64,000 nt of DNA from Colletes latitarsis. Its lineage: Eukaryota > Arthropoda > Insecta > Hymenoptera > Colletidae. The translations under genes were made by a program, and so were the position numbers. The notes under the pieces are model-generated. The model was given only the letters and a program-made list of their open reading frames with translations. It was not told the origin of the DNA and searched no databases. Below, in pieces: positions 43,007 to 52,987 of the stretch; within the stretch, counting starts at the first letter, position 1; every line of letters starts with the position of its first letter. The DNA lies in assembly GCF_051014445.1 (NCBI RefSeq), contig NW_027488377.1:1240001-1304000 (forward strand), given 5' to 3'.

Positions 43007-46000
43007 ATGAGGTACCTACAGATTAATCTAAACCATTGTCGGCTGGCGCAGGATATGTTAATTAGAGCGGCGGAGGAGTTGCGCGTGGATGTTGTCGCGG
43101 TCGCGGAACCCTATCGCATTGCAGCTGACTGGGAAGTGGACATCTCGGGTAGGGCCGCGATATGGGTCACGAGGTTTAATGGCATAAGACATAAGCAGGA
43201 TAGAACCGAAAAAGGGAATGGTTATATCGCAGTAGAAATAGGAGAAGATACAATAGTGAGTTGTTATTACACGCCGCGATATAACAGAGAGCTGTTTAGT
43301 AGGGTTATAGATGAGCTGGAAACGGCACGCGGAAACTGGAAGCCTAGATGTAAAGTTATGGGGGATTTCAACGCTAAGTCCACAACGTGGGGGGCGAATA
43401 TTATTGACGCCAGAGGAATTATACTACATGAGGCGCTGATGAGGATGGGTCTTACGGCGGTGGATAGTAGTGGAGCAGTCACGTATGAAAAGGCCAACAG
43501 AAGCTCGAAGATTGACTTCCTCGCATGTGATCACGAGACATTGCGCGAACTTACACGTAGTGAGGTCCTGAGGAGGTTCACCGCTTCGGACCATCTCTAC
43601 GTTTTCCACGAGTTTGCGGGTAACAGGGCTGTGAGAGCTAGGGAAGCGTACGGCTGGAAAACTAGCACGCTAGATGTTGAAAGGATGCTGAGGGTGCTCG
43701 ATGATCACACGAACGGCATAGATTTTACACGATCTTTGGGTGAACGGGAGGTGGAAAGGGTCCTTGATGCGTTTGAAGCATCCTGTGATGCATCGATGGA
43801 ACCCAGAAGACCTGCACCGAGCAACAAGCCATCCAAAATTTGGTGGACGAGGGAGATAGCTGAATTAAGAGCTATCACCAACGGCAGCCGTAGGAGGTAC
43901 CAGCGAGCGGTGAAGAGGGGACGGCCGGAAGCAGCAGCCCTGGCGGCGGCATTTAAGAACAATAGAAAAGCGCTGAACCTGGAAATTATGAAAAGCAAAA
44001 CTAGAGCATGGCGTGACCTGTGCAGTACAGTTGAAGGAGATATATGGGGTAAGCCTTTTAAAGCCGTTATGAAGGCCGTCAAACCAAGGAAGGATCCACC
44101 GGAACTCTCTAGTGACCGCATGACGAGTGTTCTTGACGAGCTGTTCCCAACGGGGACATCAAGTAATCTTGATCGGCGAATAGACGTCGCCATGTATGCA
44201 CGAGTCGGATTGCAACTAACCACAGCGGATGAGGTCAGGGAGGCTGCCAAGCCTCTTAACCCTAATAAGGCACCGGGTTACGACTGTATACCTGGAATAG
44301 TTGTTAAGATTGTGATAGAGCGTAGAATCAACTTAGTGATAAGTTTAATTAACGGGTGCATTTTGCAGGGTGTTGTGCCCACTAGGTGGAAGAGACAAAG
44401 ATTGGTGCTACTCTACAAGGAGGGCAGGGATCCCGCGTTACCGTCGGCACATAGGCCACTTTGTTTAATTAGCCACTGGGCTAAGTTGTATGAAAGCATC
44501 TTGAAAGTACGAATATTGGCGGCACTTGGACCTGCGGGACTCTCACCTAGACAATATGGCTTCCGTAAGGGGCGCAGCACCCTGCAAGCATTACGGGGGG
44601 TTATGAAAATCGCGGACGAGGCCAAGAGTAAGCAAAAGTATTGTCTATTGATTACTCTTGACGTGAAAAACGCATTTAATACCATACCTCTTCAGCTTGT
44701 GGTACAGGAATGCAGACGGAAAATGTTACCACTGTATCTGCTGCAAATTATAAGTAATTACTTGAGGGATAGGGAGATATATTTTAAAAGCGGAGGTAGA
44801 TGGACCTGTAGAAGTACATACATGGGTGTTCCACAGGGGTCCGTCATAGGGCCCATCCTGTGGAACATTGCATACGACGGCGTGCTATCATTGCAGTTGC
44901 CACGTGGTTGCGAGACCTTTGGGTTTGCTGATGATTTGGCACTTGTTGCCACACATCATAATATCGATGACCTTAAACAGAGAATAGATGATAGTATCAA
45001 TAAAATAACTCGATGGTTTGGGGACAGCAAACTAAAAATAGCACCTGAAGAAACTGAGATGATGTTCCTAAATAAGAAGAGACGACCGCAGGAATTTGCT
45101 ATAAATGTATTGCAGAAGGTCATCAGGCCTGGAACGGACATCAAATATCTGGGGGTAACGTTTGACAGGAGTCAAATATTTAAAAAACACATAGAAGTGG
45201 TTACCAATAAGGGTACAAAGACTATGGCGGCGCTGGCACGGATTCTGCCGAATACCGGGGGAGCAGGGCATAAAACCAGCCTGTTATACTACCATGTAGT
45301 TGAGTCCATATTGTTATACGCTGCGCCTATATGGGCAAGGTGGGCATCTATAGAAGCAAACAGAAAAAAGTTACAGAGTATACAGCGCACTGGACTGATA
45401 CGAGTAATAAAGGCGTTCCGTACGGCTCCAAGGGTGGTACTACCGGTGATAGCAGGGGTAATCCCAATAATGCTCAAAGTCGAGGAGCGTGTCAAGATAA
45501 TGGAAGCCGAAGAAGAAGCAAGAGAGATTCTTGGAGCTGCACACCCAGACCTCGGTGCAACAATTGTGGCTGAAAAAAGAAGGATACGAGATAGTTTAAT
45601 AGAGGAATGGCAAGACATCTGGGACCGTGAAGCCAGCCACAAGCTTACATATAAATGGATACCCAATATAAGGGCGTGGATGGAAAGACCGTGTGGACAG
45701 GTGACCTTCCATATGACACAAGCAATGGCAGGGCATGGATTTTTCGCCACGTATAGAAAGAAGATTGGTAAGGCAGAAACGGATCTGTGCTGGTGCAACT
45801 GTGGAGTTAGTGACACGGTGGAGCACACACTGTTAGATTGTAATAGATGGACAGCGCAAAGAGACAGACTATGGGAAACACTAAGGATAGGTGGAACACC
45901 CAATATTGAGGGGCTAGGGTTAAAAATGATACAGGGAATCGATGAATGGAACTTAATTAAAGCATTTATTACGGAGATTCTGACCGAAAAAGGCAAGCTG

Positions 46001-46048
46001 GAGAGGGAGATGGACAGGAATATGAGGAATGCGGGAGCAAGAGGGTGA
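43007..46048 (+). CDS. ORF2 (APE endonuclease-reverse transcriptase) of element F, intact
   Basis: A 1013-residue open frame. Endonuclease domain (1-220): NLNHCR at 7-12, AEPY with Glu34, GDFNAKS with Asp120 and Asn122, SDH with Asp195-His196. Reverse transcriptase (about 420-740): RPLCLI near 485, YGFRKGRST near 520, LDVKNAF with catalytic Asp552, GVPQGSVIGP near 605, and FADD at 640-643 with the paired Asp642-Asp643 (Phe replaces the usual Tyr). A C-terminal Cys/His cluster (C928, C930, C932, then H...C) matches R1-type elements. It nicks target DNA and copies the element RNA onto it. All catalytic residues I looked for are present, so this copy could still be active. Confidence 0.92.
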   Translation: MRYLQINLNHCRLAQDMLIRAAEELRVDVVAVAEPYRIAADWEVDISGRAAIWVTRFNGIRHKQDRTEKGNGYIAVEIGEDTIVSCYYTPRYNRELFSRVIDELETARGNWKPRCKVMGDFNAKSTTWGANIIDARGIILHEALMRMGLTAVDSSGAVTYEKANRSSKIDFLACDHETLRELTRSEVLRRFTASDHLYVFHEFAGNRAVRAREAYGWKTSTLDVERMLRVLDDHTNGIDFTRSLGEREVERVLDAFEASCDASMEPRRPAPSNKPSKIWWTREIAELRAITNGSRRRYQRAVKRGRPEAAALAAAFKNNRKALNLEIMKSKTRAWRDLCSTVEGDIWGKPFKAVMKAVKPRKDPPELSSDRMTSVLDELFPTGTSSNLDRRIDVAMYARVGLQLTTADEVREAAKPLNPNKAPGYDCIPGIVVKIVIERRINLVISLINGCILQGVVPTRWKRQRLVLLYKEGRDPALPSAHRPLCLISHWAKLYESILKVRILAALGPAGLSPRQYGFRKGRSTLQALRGVMKIADEAKSKQKYCLLITLDVKNAFNTIPLQLVVQECRRKMLPLYLLQIISNYLRDREIYFKSGGRWTCRSTYMGVPQGSVIGPILWNIAYDGVLSLQLPRGCETFGFADDLALVATHHNIDDLKQRIDDSINKITRWFGDSKLKIAPEETEMMFLNKKRRPQEFAINVLQKVIRPGTDIKYLGVTFDRSQIFKKHIEVVTNKGTKTMAALARILPNTGGAGHKTSLLYYHVVESILLYAAPIWARWASIEANRKKLQSIQRTGLIRVIKAFRTAPRVVLPVIAGVIPIMLKVEERVKIMEAEEEAREILGAAHPDLGATIVAEKRRIRDSLIEEWQDIWDREASHKLTYKWIPNIRAWMERPCGQVTFHMTQAMAGHGFFATYRKKIGKAETDLCWCNCGVSDTVEHTLLDCNRWTAQRDRLWETLRIGGTPNIEGLGLKMIQGIDEWNLIKAFITEILTEKGKLEREMDRNMRNAGARG

Positions 46049-47000
46049 GCCAGCTGTGGCGAAGGGGCCCAGTGGCTCAGATTTAATTCACACTACTATA
46101 TTTTATCTCTCTCTTCTCTTTTTAACTTGTAACTTATTATCTTTTTTATCTTATTTTATTCTTATTTATTTATTGTATTTTATTTTATATTCCATACTGC
46201 GGTGTGTGACACGTATGTACAACCACTAGCTACGTTAGGTAGTCCTGTGGTAAGGCCAGGATATTTACTTTGCATTTGCTTTGCTTTGCTTTGCATTTAC
46301 TTTTTACATATTATACACTTCTGCATTTCTATCTAATATACGCATACGTATTACACTTCCATACCTTCACACATATTCACTACATAACTGTCTTCTCCTT
46401 TCTTACTTACACATATTGCTTACAGACAGTTATAATGCTATTTATATCGTGTACATCATAAATCTGCAGGCGTGGTGATAGGTTAGATCATGCAGCTGCT
46501 GTATAGCTATTCTATTCTATTCTATTCTATCCTATTTTCTCTTTTACTTCACTCTGCCCTGCACTGTTATTCATATGCATATTACTTCACTTTTAGCTAG
46601 CTGATATTGACGCATGTCACTACGCTATTTACATCGCTGCAATTCAGCCTAAATACTACGTCTGCACTTACACGTAAGAGATACTGTTTACATCCTGATC
46701 GCTATGCTCTATCGCTATGGTCTATACTACTGTATTTGCTAGGTCACTCTGTGCTTCTTATTTTTTATTAGTACTCGATATATTGTATTTTATTTCGTAT
46801 TTTATTTCACTTTAGTTAAGCACAGGTTAAGTTATGGTTTTAGCTTAGCCGTGCTGGGTTTTATATTATGTTATTTTATTTCACCTCATCTGATTATATC
46901 TTATATTGTTTATTTTATTTTGTTATATTTTATTTTATTTTATTTTATTTTTTACTTCTAGTTGTTTATTGGTTTTACACCCTCTTATTCTAGTTCTCAC
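46049..47000 (+). other. T-rich 3' region of F with pentamer simple repeats
   Basis: No gene is supported. It contains pentamer runs: TTGCT/TTTGC (about 46277-46300), TATTC (about 46507-46535) and ATTTT (about 46917-46955). It ends TAGTTCTCAC directly against the poly(T) of element B. Whether all of it is F 3'UTR or partly flanking DNA cannot be decided from one copy. Confidence 0.55.
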
Positions 47001-47053
47001 TTTTTTTTTTTTTTTTTTTTTTTTTGTCGTGGGGAAAATCTTCGAAAGACTCC

Positions 47054-47213
47054 CTCCCACCTCCTTGGGGAGAGGTGGGAGGGGTGTGTGGGATTCCCCG
47101 CGCCCGTACAACGACAGGCGCGGGACCTACCCACTAAAAACCCCACGGTGACCCTTCGGCACGCTTTGGGAGGATACCGGGAATCGCTCGAAGCATTCTT
47201 CCGGTATCCTCCC
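47054..47213 (-). other. Conserved 3'UTR stem-loops of the A-D family
   Basis: Hairpin 1: CTCCCACCTC (47054-47063) pairs with GAGGTGGGAG (47072-47081), ten base pairs with an 8-base loop. Hairpin 2: GGGAGGATACCGG (47168-47180) pairs with CCGGTATCCTCCC (47201-47213), thirteen base pairs with a 20-base loop. Both occur in A; variants occur in C, D and the tail copy at 473-851. A role in recognition of the RNA by the reverse transcriptase is inferred. Confidence 0.7.
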
Positions 47214-47541
47214 CGTGCCCGCGCTTTCGCGCCCATCCCCCGGGGGGACAATCGGTCCCCCCAGTAGACACACTGCCTCATAGCGGCGGGACGGGGCCAC
47301 TCCATCCCGCCGCTATCCGTCCCGGGGCCGCGTTTAATGGCGGCTGCGAGCCCCAACTCGCAACCGCCCGCGACCCCGTTTCCACCCCTCGGCGGCCGGG
47401 CGTTCATGGCCGCACCAGACCGCCGAGGGTGCCTCCCCTTGCGTCGGACCGGTAGGGGGAGGCACTCCTACCCCCAACCGGTCCGACCCGGCGCCGCCTG
47501 GCGGGAGGAGGGTCCCCTCAGGACCCCCCTCCCAGCCTAGG

Positions 47542-50500
47542 TCATCCGCCACGCCGAGGCGGCCGCCCGCGACGCCTCCCGACCGGGCGACGACCTCGGG
47601 CCACCGCACGAGCGCGAGCTTCAGCGCGCCGCTGAAGCTCGCGCTCCCTCCCCGCGGCCTCCTTCTGCAACATTACGTTCTCGCAGAAGGAGGCCACGGC
47701 CCTCCACTTCTCCTCGCTGCCGAGCATGGCGCGCACCACGCCCGGCAGCGAGACATCCCGCCCGACGACGCCGACCAGGACACGGCGCTCCCCCTCCCAC
47801 GCGGGGCATACCTCCAGGGTATGATCCGCCGTGTCCTGCTCAGCGTCGCAGTGGCAGCAACGCGCCGTCGGCTCCTTCCCTATCCGGCACAGGTATCTTC
47901 CGAAGCTGCCATGCCCGGAAAATACCTGTGCCATCCGGTAGGTGAGGCTGCCATGGCCTCTGTCCAGCCACTCCTTCAGGAGTGGCCGAACCGCCCCGAC
48001 AGTCCGGTGCCCCGCGGTTGGCAGAGCCAGCCGCTCCTGCCACGCGAGCAACACGGACTGCCGGGCCTGGAGCTTCAAATCGCCCCAAGCAGGTTCCTGC
48101 CCGCCCGGGACCGCCCCCACCCACGCGCGACGGTCGACGCGGTGCCGGTACATCACCGCGTGCGACCGCGCGAGCAGGTCCATGGGCGGCATCCCCGCTA
48201 GAACCGTCGCCGCCTCATGTGACACGGTCCGATACCCGCGGACGACCCTGAGCGCCATGCGCCTCTGCACCCGACGCAGCACAGTCATGCTGCGCCGGGA
48301 GGCAGCCAGGTCGTCCGCCCAGACGGGGGCCCCGTATAGGGCCACCGACTGGACCATTGCCACATAGAGGCGACGAACTCGGCCCGCCGGGCACCCAGGT
48401 TGGGCAGGATCCGGCCCAGAGCCGCAACCATCCTTTCCAACCGGGGGACCAGGCAGCGGAAATGCTCCTCGAAACGCCAGTGGCTATCGAGGATCAGCCC
48501 TAGATACCTGATCTGGGGCTTCACCTCGATGTCAGCCCCACTCACCCGGATCAGAGGGGGTGGCGGATCCTGCCGAGGTGAATGAAACGCAATCACCTCG
48601 GTCTTATGGACCGCCACCGTCATCCCCATCCCCCTGATCCGGTCGACGACGCGTTGCGACCCCTCCTCCGCGCGACGCATGGCCCTCCCCCAGTGCGCCC
48701 CGACGGCCAGCACCAGTGTGTCATCCGCATAACACACCGTGCTGACGCCGTCGGGGAGGCCGGCCCGCAACACCGAGTCGTACGCGATGTTCCACCGGAG
48801 TGGCCCGAGGACCGACCCCTGCGGAACACCGCAGTACACCTCCCTCCGCATATCACCATCCCGGCCCGGATACTCGATCCACCTGCCGCGGAGATAATCC
48901 CCGACGACCGCCCTGAGACAAGGGGGGACCCGATGATATTCGAGTCCCCTCCTTATCTCTTCCCAGGGGAGGGTGTTAAAGGCATTGGCAATATCCAAGG
49001 ATATTGCCAATGCCACCCCTCCCCGGGAGACGGCCGCCCCCGAGAGGGCCCTCACACGACCTATCGCGTCGATAGTCGATCGGCCCCCCCGGAAACCGAA
49101 CTGGCAGTCGGCCAGACCGGGATCACCCCGCGACAGGTGCTCGACGAGGCGGGCAGCAATCACCCGCTCGAAGAGCTTGCCCACCTCGTCGAGGAGACAA
49201 ATGGGCCGGTATGCGGAGGGAGACTCCGCGGGCCGACCCTCCTTCCGGAGGAGGACCATCCTCGCCACCTTCCAACTGGGGGGGAATCGCCCGTCCCTCA
49301 GGCAGCGGTCGAACAACCGCCTGAGGTCGGCCCCAAGGACGCCCTGGGTCAAGACCCAAACCCGGCCGGGCACACCATCCGGACCCGGGGCCGTGTTACG
49401 AAACCCGAGCCGTCTGATGGCCGCTGCCAGCTCCCCCTGCGTGACCCCCAGCTCGGCCGTCCACTCCACTGGGACAGCCGCCGCCGCCGGAGGACGCGAT
49501 CCCCTCTCCCCAATTGGGAAGAGTGTATTGACCACGTCCTCCAGCAGCCGGGGGTCAAGACCCTCGGTGACGGGGGGCGCCCACGGGCGGAGCTTATTCA
49601 GCACCACCTTATATGGGCGCCCCCATGGATCGTCATCAAGGGTTTGGAGGAGCTCCTTCCATGCCCGGGTCTTGGCCCGTTTGATGGCGACCTGCAGAGC
49701 AACCCGCGCCACGCGGTATGCTCCATACAGGTCATCAGCTGCCCTCGTTCGCGCCACGCCGTCGCCTGTACGTTGACGACGGCGCGCGCGGGTGTACCGG
49801 CGTCGGGCGCGGACAGTCGCGACTCGCAACTCCGCGATCGCGTCCGACCACCAGTACACCGCCCGGCGAGGAGAAGCCCGCCCGACCCGAGGCATCGCCG
49901 CGTCGCAAATACCCGCGACCAATGCTCCGAGCCGGACGACCTCCTCCTCTATGCTCGGCAACTCGGCCGCTCCCTGCGGCCAAGTTGCAGTGAGGGCAGC
50001 TGCCATCAGGGCGTCCTTGTCCAGGCGCCGAAGCGCCCAGCGGCGTGGTGGGGTGCCACGCAGGCGGCCGTGTCGGGATGCACTCGCGGCGGCAGAGACC
50101 TCCATCCGGATGTACCGGTGATCGGAGAGTGTCTCTGCCCCCGCGACCACGTGCCAACCCGACACCATGCGCACGGCGTTGGGGGTCGCGAATCCAACAT
50201 CCACGATGGACCCCCCATATCGCCGCACGCATGTGTGCTCCGACCCCCGGTTCAATACCCGGAGGTTGAGCCCCGCCGCCCAATCGCCCAGGATCCCGCC
50301 GCGAACGGAGGTCCTGGGGGATCCCCAAGCCACCGACTTGGCATTAAAATCCCCCAGGACCAGCACCGGCCGGGCCGCGTAGCGCTGCACGCATGCCGCG
50401 ACCTCGGCCAAGTACAGCTCGAACGCAGCGTGACCGCTACGGGGCGTAATGTAGCACCCCACCACAGCGACTCCCCCCCAGTCCACGGCGACGAATCCCC

Positions 50501-50723
50501 GACCGCGCTCCAACAAGGAGAACGGTGGGGACCCGTCGCCCCCTCCCCATACCGTCGCCACCAAGCCGTCCGCGTCGCCCACCCAATGAGGGTGATCAGG
50601 GACGCGGTACGGCTCGGCGGCGACCGCCAGGCCAACCCCCCACTCCGCGAGGACTTGGGACATCAAGTCCTGTGCCGCGCGGCAGTGGTTGAGGTTGGCC
50701 TGGAGGAGGAGGCGGGGCGGCAT
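47542..50723 (-). pseudogene. ORF2 (endonuclease-RT) of element B, one frameshift
   Basis: ATG at 50721-50723. The first 812 codons (50723-48285) include the endonuclease motifs NLNHCR, AEPYR, GDFNAKS and SDHRY, and the reverse transcriptase with SLDIANAFNT, GVPQGSVLGP and YADD at residues 665-668. After NLG the frame shifts: a C-run near 48391-48397 is one base shorter than in A. The rest (48363-47542) carries the thumb region, the CCHCDAEQ...H...C cluster and an Arg-rich end. The total is about 1060 codons with a single lesion. If that base is a sequencing or assembly error, B would encode a complete ORF2. Confidence 0.9.
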
Positions 50724-52602
50724 TAATTAATGGCCGCGCCAGCCTCCTCCCGGCCGTCCGTCCCCGTAGCACCGTCCACCTCCATGGAGGACGATGCCAC
50801 CGCCCTCGGCACCGGAGCCGGTGCAGCCCGCCTCTTCCTCTCCTTCCGGGAGGGGGGGGGGAGCACTTCTTGCTCCCCACCCTGTGATCGGCTGGCCTCC
50901 CCATGTCCGCACACAGCGGGCAGTGGGGGGCCGCCGAGCACTGGCTCGCACGGTGCTCTTTGGCACCGCAGCGGTAACACTGACCGCTGCGGTCCACCGG
51001 CGAGGTGCACCACTGCCTCACGTGCCCCAATTCGAGGCAGCGGTGACACTGGAGCGGGCGCGGCGCGAGGATTTCCACTCGCGCCGAAACCCACCCCACC
51101 AACACCCTCCCGGATTCCGCCACCTTACGGGCGGCGGAGAGGGGGCACCGGGCCCACACCGACCCGAGGCCGGAGGGCGACCTGCGGATCTCTCCGATCC
51201 GCAGGTCCTCCACAGGACAGTCCCCCGCCCTCGCAAGGGCACGGGACACATCCTGTGCGCTGACCGAGTCGTCCAGCCCACAAACGCGCATCTCCGTGCG
51301 CTTCGTGGGCCGGGCGACCCGGACACCTCGCTCGCCCAGCTGCTCCCGGAGCCTCTGGGCGAGACGATCCGCCTTCGTGCCGCCTTCTGCACCGGGGATC
51401 TCCAGCAAGAGACCCCCGGTCACGGCCCTCTTCGCCCTCACAGAGGCGATGCCCAGCTCTTCCAGGGAGATATTCTCCCTGGCGAGCCGCATCGCCTCCG
51501 CGAGGGTCAGGTCGCCCCCCTGCGCAACGGTCAGCGTCACCGCTGCCGTTTTTGGGGGACGACCTGGTCGTGCCTTCCCGACCTTCGCGGCCTTTACCTT
51601 GGCCGCCGGCGGCGGAGGCGGAGGCTGCGGTTGCGAGGCCTTCCTCGCCGCCCGCTTCGCCTTCCGCCCCACCACCTCACTCCACGCCACCCCCCCTTGG
51701 GAGGGTGCTGTGGAGGACGCGACCACCGCGACCACGGGTACACCACCCCCCTTGGGGGTCGCGACCCGGGGCCCTGGTGCCGCAACGCTGGGCGGAGCCT
51801 TCACTCCGCCCTGCTTTGCCTTCCCCGACTGTACCGGAACAGGTCGGGGAGGCACCGCCTTCCTGCTGACCGCTCTTCCGGCGAGGAGCTCCTCCCGGAA
51901 GGCGGCCAGCTTGCCATCAATCATGTCCCCAATCCTCCTCAGAAGATCGTCTTCTGAGGAGGACGGGGTCTTCTTCACGGGCGGAGTGCGGGTGGAGGGG
52001 CCCGCGGTGCCCCGCACCACTGCCGCCGCACTCCGCTTATTTACCTCCGCCGAGGGACGCGGCGGTGGAGGAGGAGGGAGGATGGGAGGGAGGGCCGCGC
52101 TGTTCCACAGCGCCTCTGCCCTCCTCCTCCCCTGTCGCTCCTCCTCCAACAGGAGCTGCAGACGGGCGTTCCGCCCTCTGAGCTCCCGTGCCGCCTCCCT
52201 CATTTCCTCCGCCGCGGCCTTCAGGGCCTCCGCGCCACCGCTTTTCTGCCCCTTAAAGGCGCAGGCAGCGGCGACTTTCTCCACCCGCCGCAGGGACGAG
52301 GAGATCCTCTCCGATATCTCCTCGGTCACCTCGTCCCTGAGGCAACTCAGCCTCACCGACGGGCTCATCGCCCCGCCCACCTCGACGACGGCCTGCCCCG
52401 CCCTCTTCCTCTTAGAGCCTATGAGGCTCCTGGTGGAGGAGAAGGACGAGACTGACGCAGTCTCGTCGTCCTCCTCCACCTTCCACGAAGCCGGGCCAGG
52501 CGCTGGAGGCGGCGCGATCGCCGTTACTCCAGTCCCAACACCGCCTTCGTCCTCCCCCTCTGACTTACCCCGTCCCATCCCCGTTTTAATATTGAACTCC
52601 AT
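50723..52602 (-). pseudogene. ORF1 (gag-like zinc-knuckle protein) of element B, C-terminal frameshift
   Basis: The same layout as A: acidic N-terminus, helical segment, Pro/Ala/Lys-rich linker, three zinc knuckles (CHRC, CYRC, CPLC types). A G-run at about 50852-50861 is two bases longer, relative to C and D, so the frame runs on past the normal end to 50596, overlapping ORF2 out of frame. In the ancestral frame the protein ends at a TAA (50723-50725) sharing a base with the ORF2 ATG. Everything upstream of the G-run is open. Confidence 0.88.
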
Positions 52603-52987
52603 AATATTCCCACGAGCAGGTCGGAAGAAAAGGTCCGCCCGGGCAGAGCCGCCTTACCCGGGTAAGCCTATATACTCCGGGGGTTCGGCAGGTGCCCCGG
52701 AGGTGGTCGCTTGGGATTGGGCCTCCTCCCCCAACCATGCATCCCATCGCCGCGCACCATAACTTAGGATTGGAGGGCGATTTTATAGAGTCGCCATACT
52801 CGCGGTCCCGGGCGGTTAAGCCAAGGCCCCCGTTCCTCCTGCCGTCACGTACCATTCACAAAACCAAAAAAGGAATTGTGAATGGGTCGTTGTGACGACC
52901 AACAGGAGGCTTACGGTGTGTGTATGACTCGGGTAACCCGGGTTCGTTAAGCCCGTACTGCAGCTGAAAGGCTGGCAGCCCTGAGGG
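52603..52987 (-). promoter_or_regulatory. 5'UTR of element B with two adjacent hairpins
   Basis: CCATTCACAA (52852-52861) pairs with TTGTGAATGG (52876-52885); GGTCGT (52885-52890) pairs with ACGACC (52895-52900). The extreme 5' end (52910-52987) can also form stacked stems closed by CTCAGG. The leader is GC-rich and conserved with A. Likely roles are promoter, RNA 5'-end processing or translation control; none is shown. Confidence 0.5.

Larger units (their letters stand above)
38534..47000 (+). mobile_element. R1-clade retrotransposon F, both ORFs open
   Basis: It begins abruptly in the 177-bp satellite after TTAG (38530-38533). A 2.1-kb 5' region precedes ORF1 (40670-42706); a 300-base spacer precedes ORF2 (43007-46048); then comes a T-rich 3' region to the poly(T) of element B. 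Its base composition and codon choice (much AGG, GGA, AAA) differ from the GC-rich family A-D. The 3' end is undefined, because no tail or right-hand target duplication is seen before the B junction at 47000/47001; part of 46500-47000 could be flanking DNA. Membership in the R1 clade is inferred from the APE endonuclease, RT and terminal Cys/His cluster. Confidence 0.85.
47001..52987 (-). mobile_element. R1-clade retrotransposon copy B, full length, recent, with unmatched flanks
   Basis: The tail is at left (27 T, 47001-47027) and the 5' end at right (GAGGG, 52983-52987). It is closely similar to A over its whole length. The right flank is 177-bp satellite beginning ATCTGGCTCATAC, the same site used by A, but the left flank (TTCTAGTTCTCAC) is the F 3' region and not satellite. 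Hence there is no target duplication and the two ends come from different contexts. Order on the minus strand: 5'UTR 52603-52987, ORF1, ORF2, 3'UTR 47028-47541. Confidence 0.93.

Noticed and set aside
48582..50726. 714-codon plus-strand ORF antisense to ORF2 of B, with shorter counterparts in A and D
   Set aside because: It is the antisense of a GC-rich coding region where stops are rare; it mirrors ORF2 and shows no independent domain.
51296..52762. 488-codon plus-strand ORF antisense to ORF1 of B (also 35979-37445)
   Set aside because: Same reason: shadow of the GC-rich ORF1; its extension into the 5'UTR carries no recognisable content.
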